Source: a virus. From it: a DNA stretch of 20,254 bases. Within the stretch, counting starts at the first letter, position 1; the number at the start of each line of letters is the position of its first letter. The stretch spans positions 1-20,254 of IMG/VR virus record IMGVR_UViG_3300001373_000013, one strand, 5' to 3'. The position numbers were made by a program, and so were the translations under genes. This document shows, one piece after another, positions 20,055 to 20,254 of this stretch. The notes under the pieces are model-generated. The model searched no databases. It worked only from the letters and a program-made list of their open reading frames with translations, and was not told where the DNA came from.

Positions 20055-20254
20055 ATGGCTTTAACAATAGATCAGGCAATTGTTAGATTTAAAGAAAATG
20101 AAGAGCGTGCGAATACTTTTGTTAATGATGCTTCAAATATAGGTTTTTATGATACAAATGAAACACCTGTTAGACATGTTGAAACTATTAAACATTTAGT
20201 GAATAGAATAGCAACAAAACATTTGCAAGTAATAAGTAGAGGAGCTTGGTTAAC
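20055..20254 (+). CDS. Tail fibre-type protein, N-terminal part (3' truncated by window)
   Basis: AAAGGAG (20043-20049) and an ATG at 20055 start a frame that runs off the window after 66 codons. The visible part begins MALTIDQAIVRFKENEERAN, continues TFVNDASNIGFYDTNETPVRHVETIKHLVNRI and reaches SRGAWL. It shares the KENEER motif, the T-N-E-x-x-x-R-x-V element and the closing R-I with the 6586 gene. This is the widespread N-terminal segment of phage tail fibres that anchors the fibre to the virion. Position after the J-like hub fits a receptor-binding fibre. The rest of the gene is not visible. Confidence 0.75.
   Translation, partial: MALTIDQAIVRFKENEERANTFVNDASNIGFYDTNETPVRHVETIKHLVNRIATKHLQVISRGAWL

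Noticed and set aside
1-20254. tRNA genes, CRISPR arrays, insertion sequences, integrase or attachment sites
   Set aside because: No cloverleaf-like segment, regularly spaced repeat array, transposase-like protein or integrase was seen on either strand.

Overview
This window is a contiguous stretch of the virion-assembly module of a long-tailed, non-contractile (siphovirus-type) double-stranded DNA phage or prophage. All genes lie on the + strand, are tightly packed, and often overlap by 1-10 bases. The DNA is very AT-rich, with long tracts near 20-30% GC. Arg is mostly AGA, and strong Shine-Dalgarno sites (AGGAGG or AAGGAG) precede most genes. TAA, TAG and TGA all act as stops, so the standard bacterial code applies. 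The gene set (DUF4055 portal, DnaT-like connector, DUF1833, NlpC/P60 and J-like tip) suggests a phage of Gram-negative bacteria, but I cannot name the host.

Layout. 1-426 is the C-terminal end of the large terminase and 435-1904 the portal. 1867-3029 holds four small cargo genes: an unknown, a degenerate SLOG/DUF2493-like protein, a single-span membrane protein and a RyR-domain protein. 3073-4742 encodes scaffold and major capsid protein, closed by a strong terminator. 4806-8139 holds two related small proteins (one with an added BIG2 Ig-like domain), a 60-residue protein, three probable virion surface or fibre-type proteins and a 46-residue protein. 8143-9460 encodes head-tail connector and tail-terminator proteins. 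9472-10989 is the tail tube protein, closed by a second strong terminator. 11080-11822 encodes the tail assembly chaperones G and GT, joined by a -1 frameshift on A AAA AAC. 11825-20043 holds tail completion protein, tape measure, a distal tail protein, DUF1833, NlpC/P60 and the J-like hub. A fibre-type gene starts at 20055 and runs off the window.

How the genes work together. Terminase and portal package DNA into a shell built by scaffold and capsid protein. Connector proteins close the head. The tube polymerises around the tape measure with chaperone help, and the hub, peptidase and fibre-type proteins form the tail tip.

The most unusual signals are not genes. (i) The GC-rich 7-mer CCGTGGG occurs ten times, on both strands and in different peptides, in a genome where it should be nearly absent. 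(ii) A perfect 16-bp inverted repeat places the ribosome-binding site and start codon of the 5911 gene in its loop. (iii) A 16-bp stem-loop abuts the frameshift site. (iv) A cluster of hairpins lies in the end of the scaffold gene. (v) Two islands of much higher GC lie inside the scaffold and tape-measure genes. (vi) A SLOG-like and a RyR gene sit in the same cargo block.
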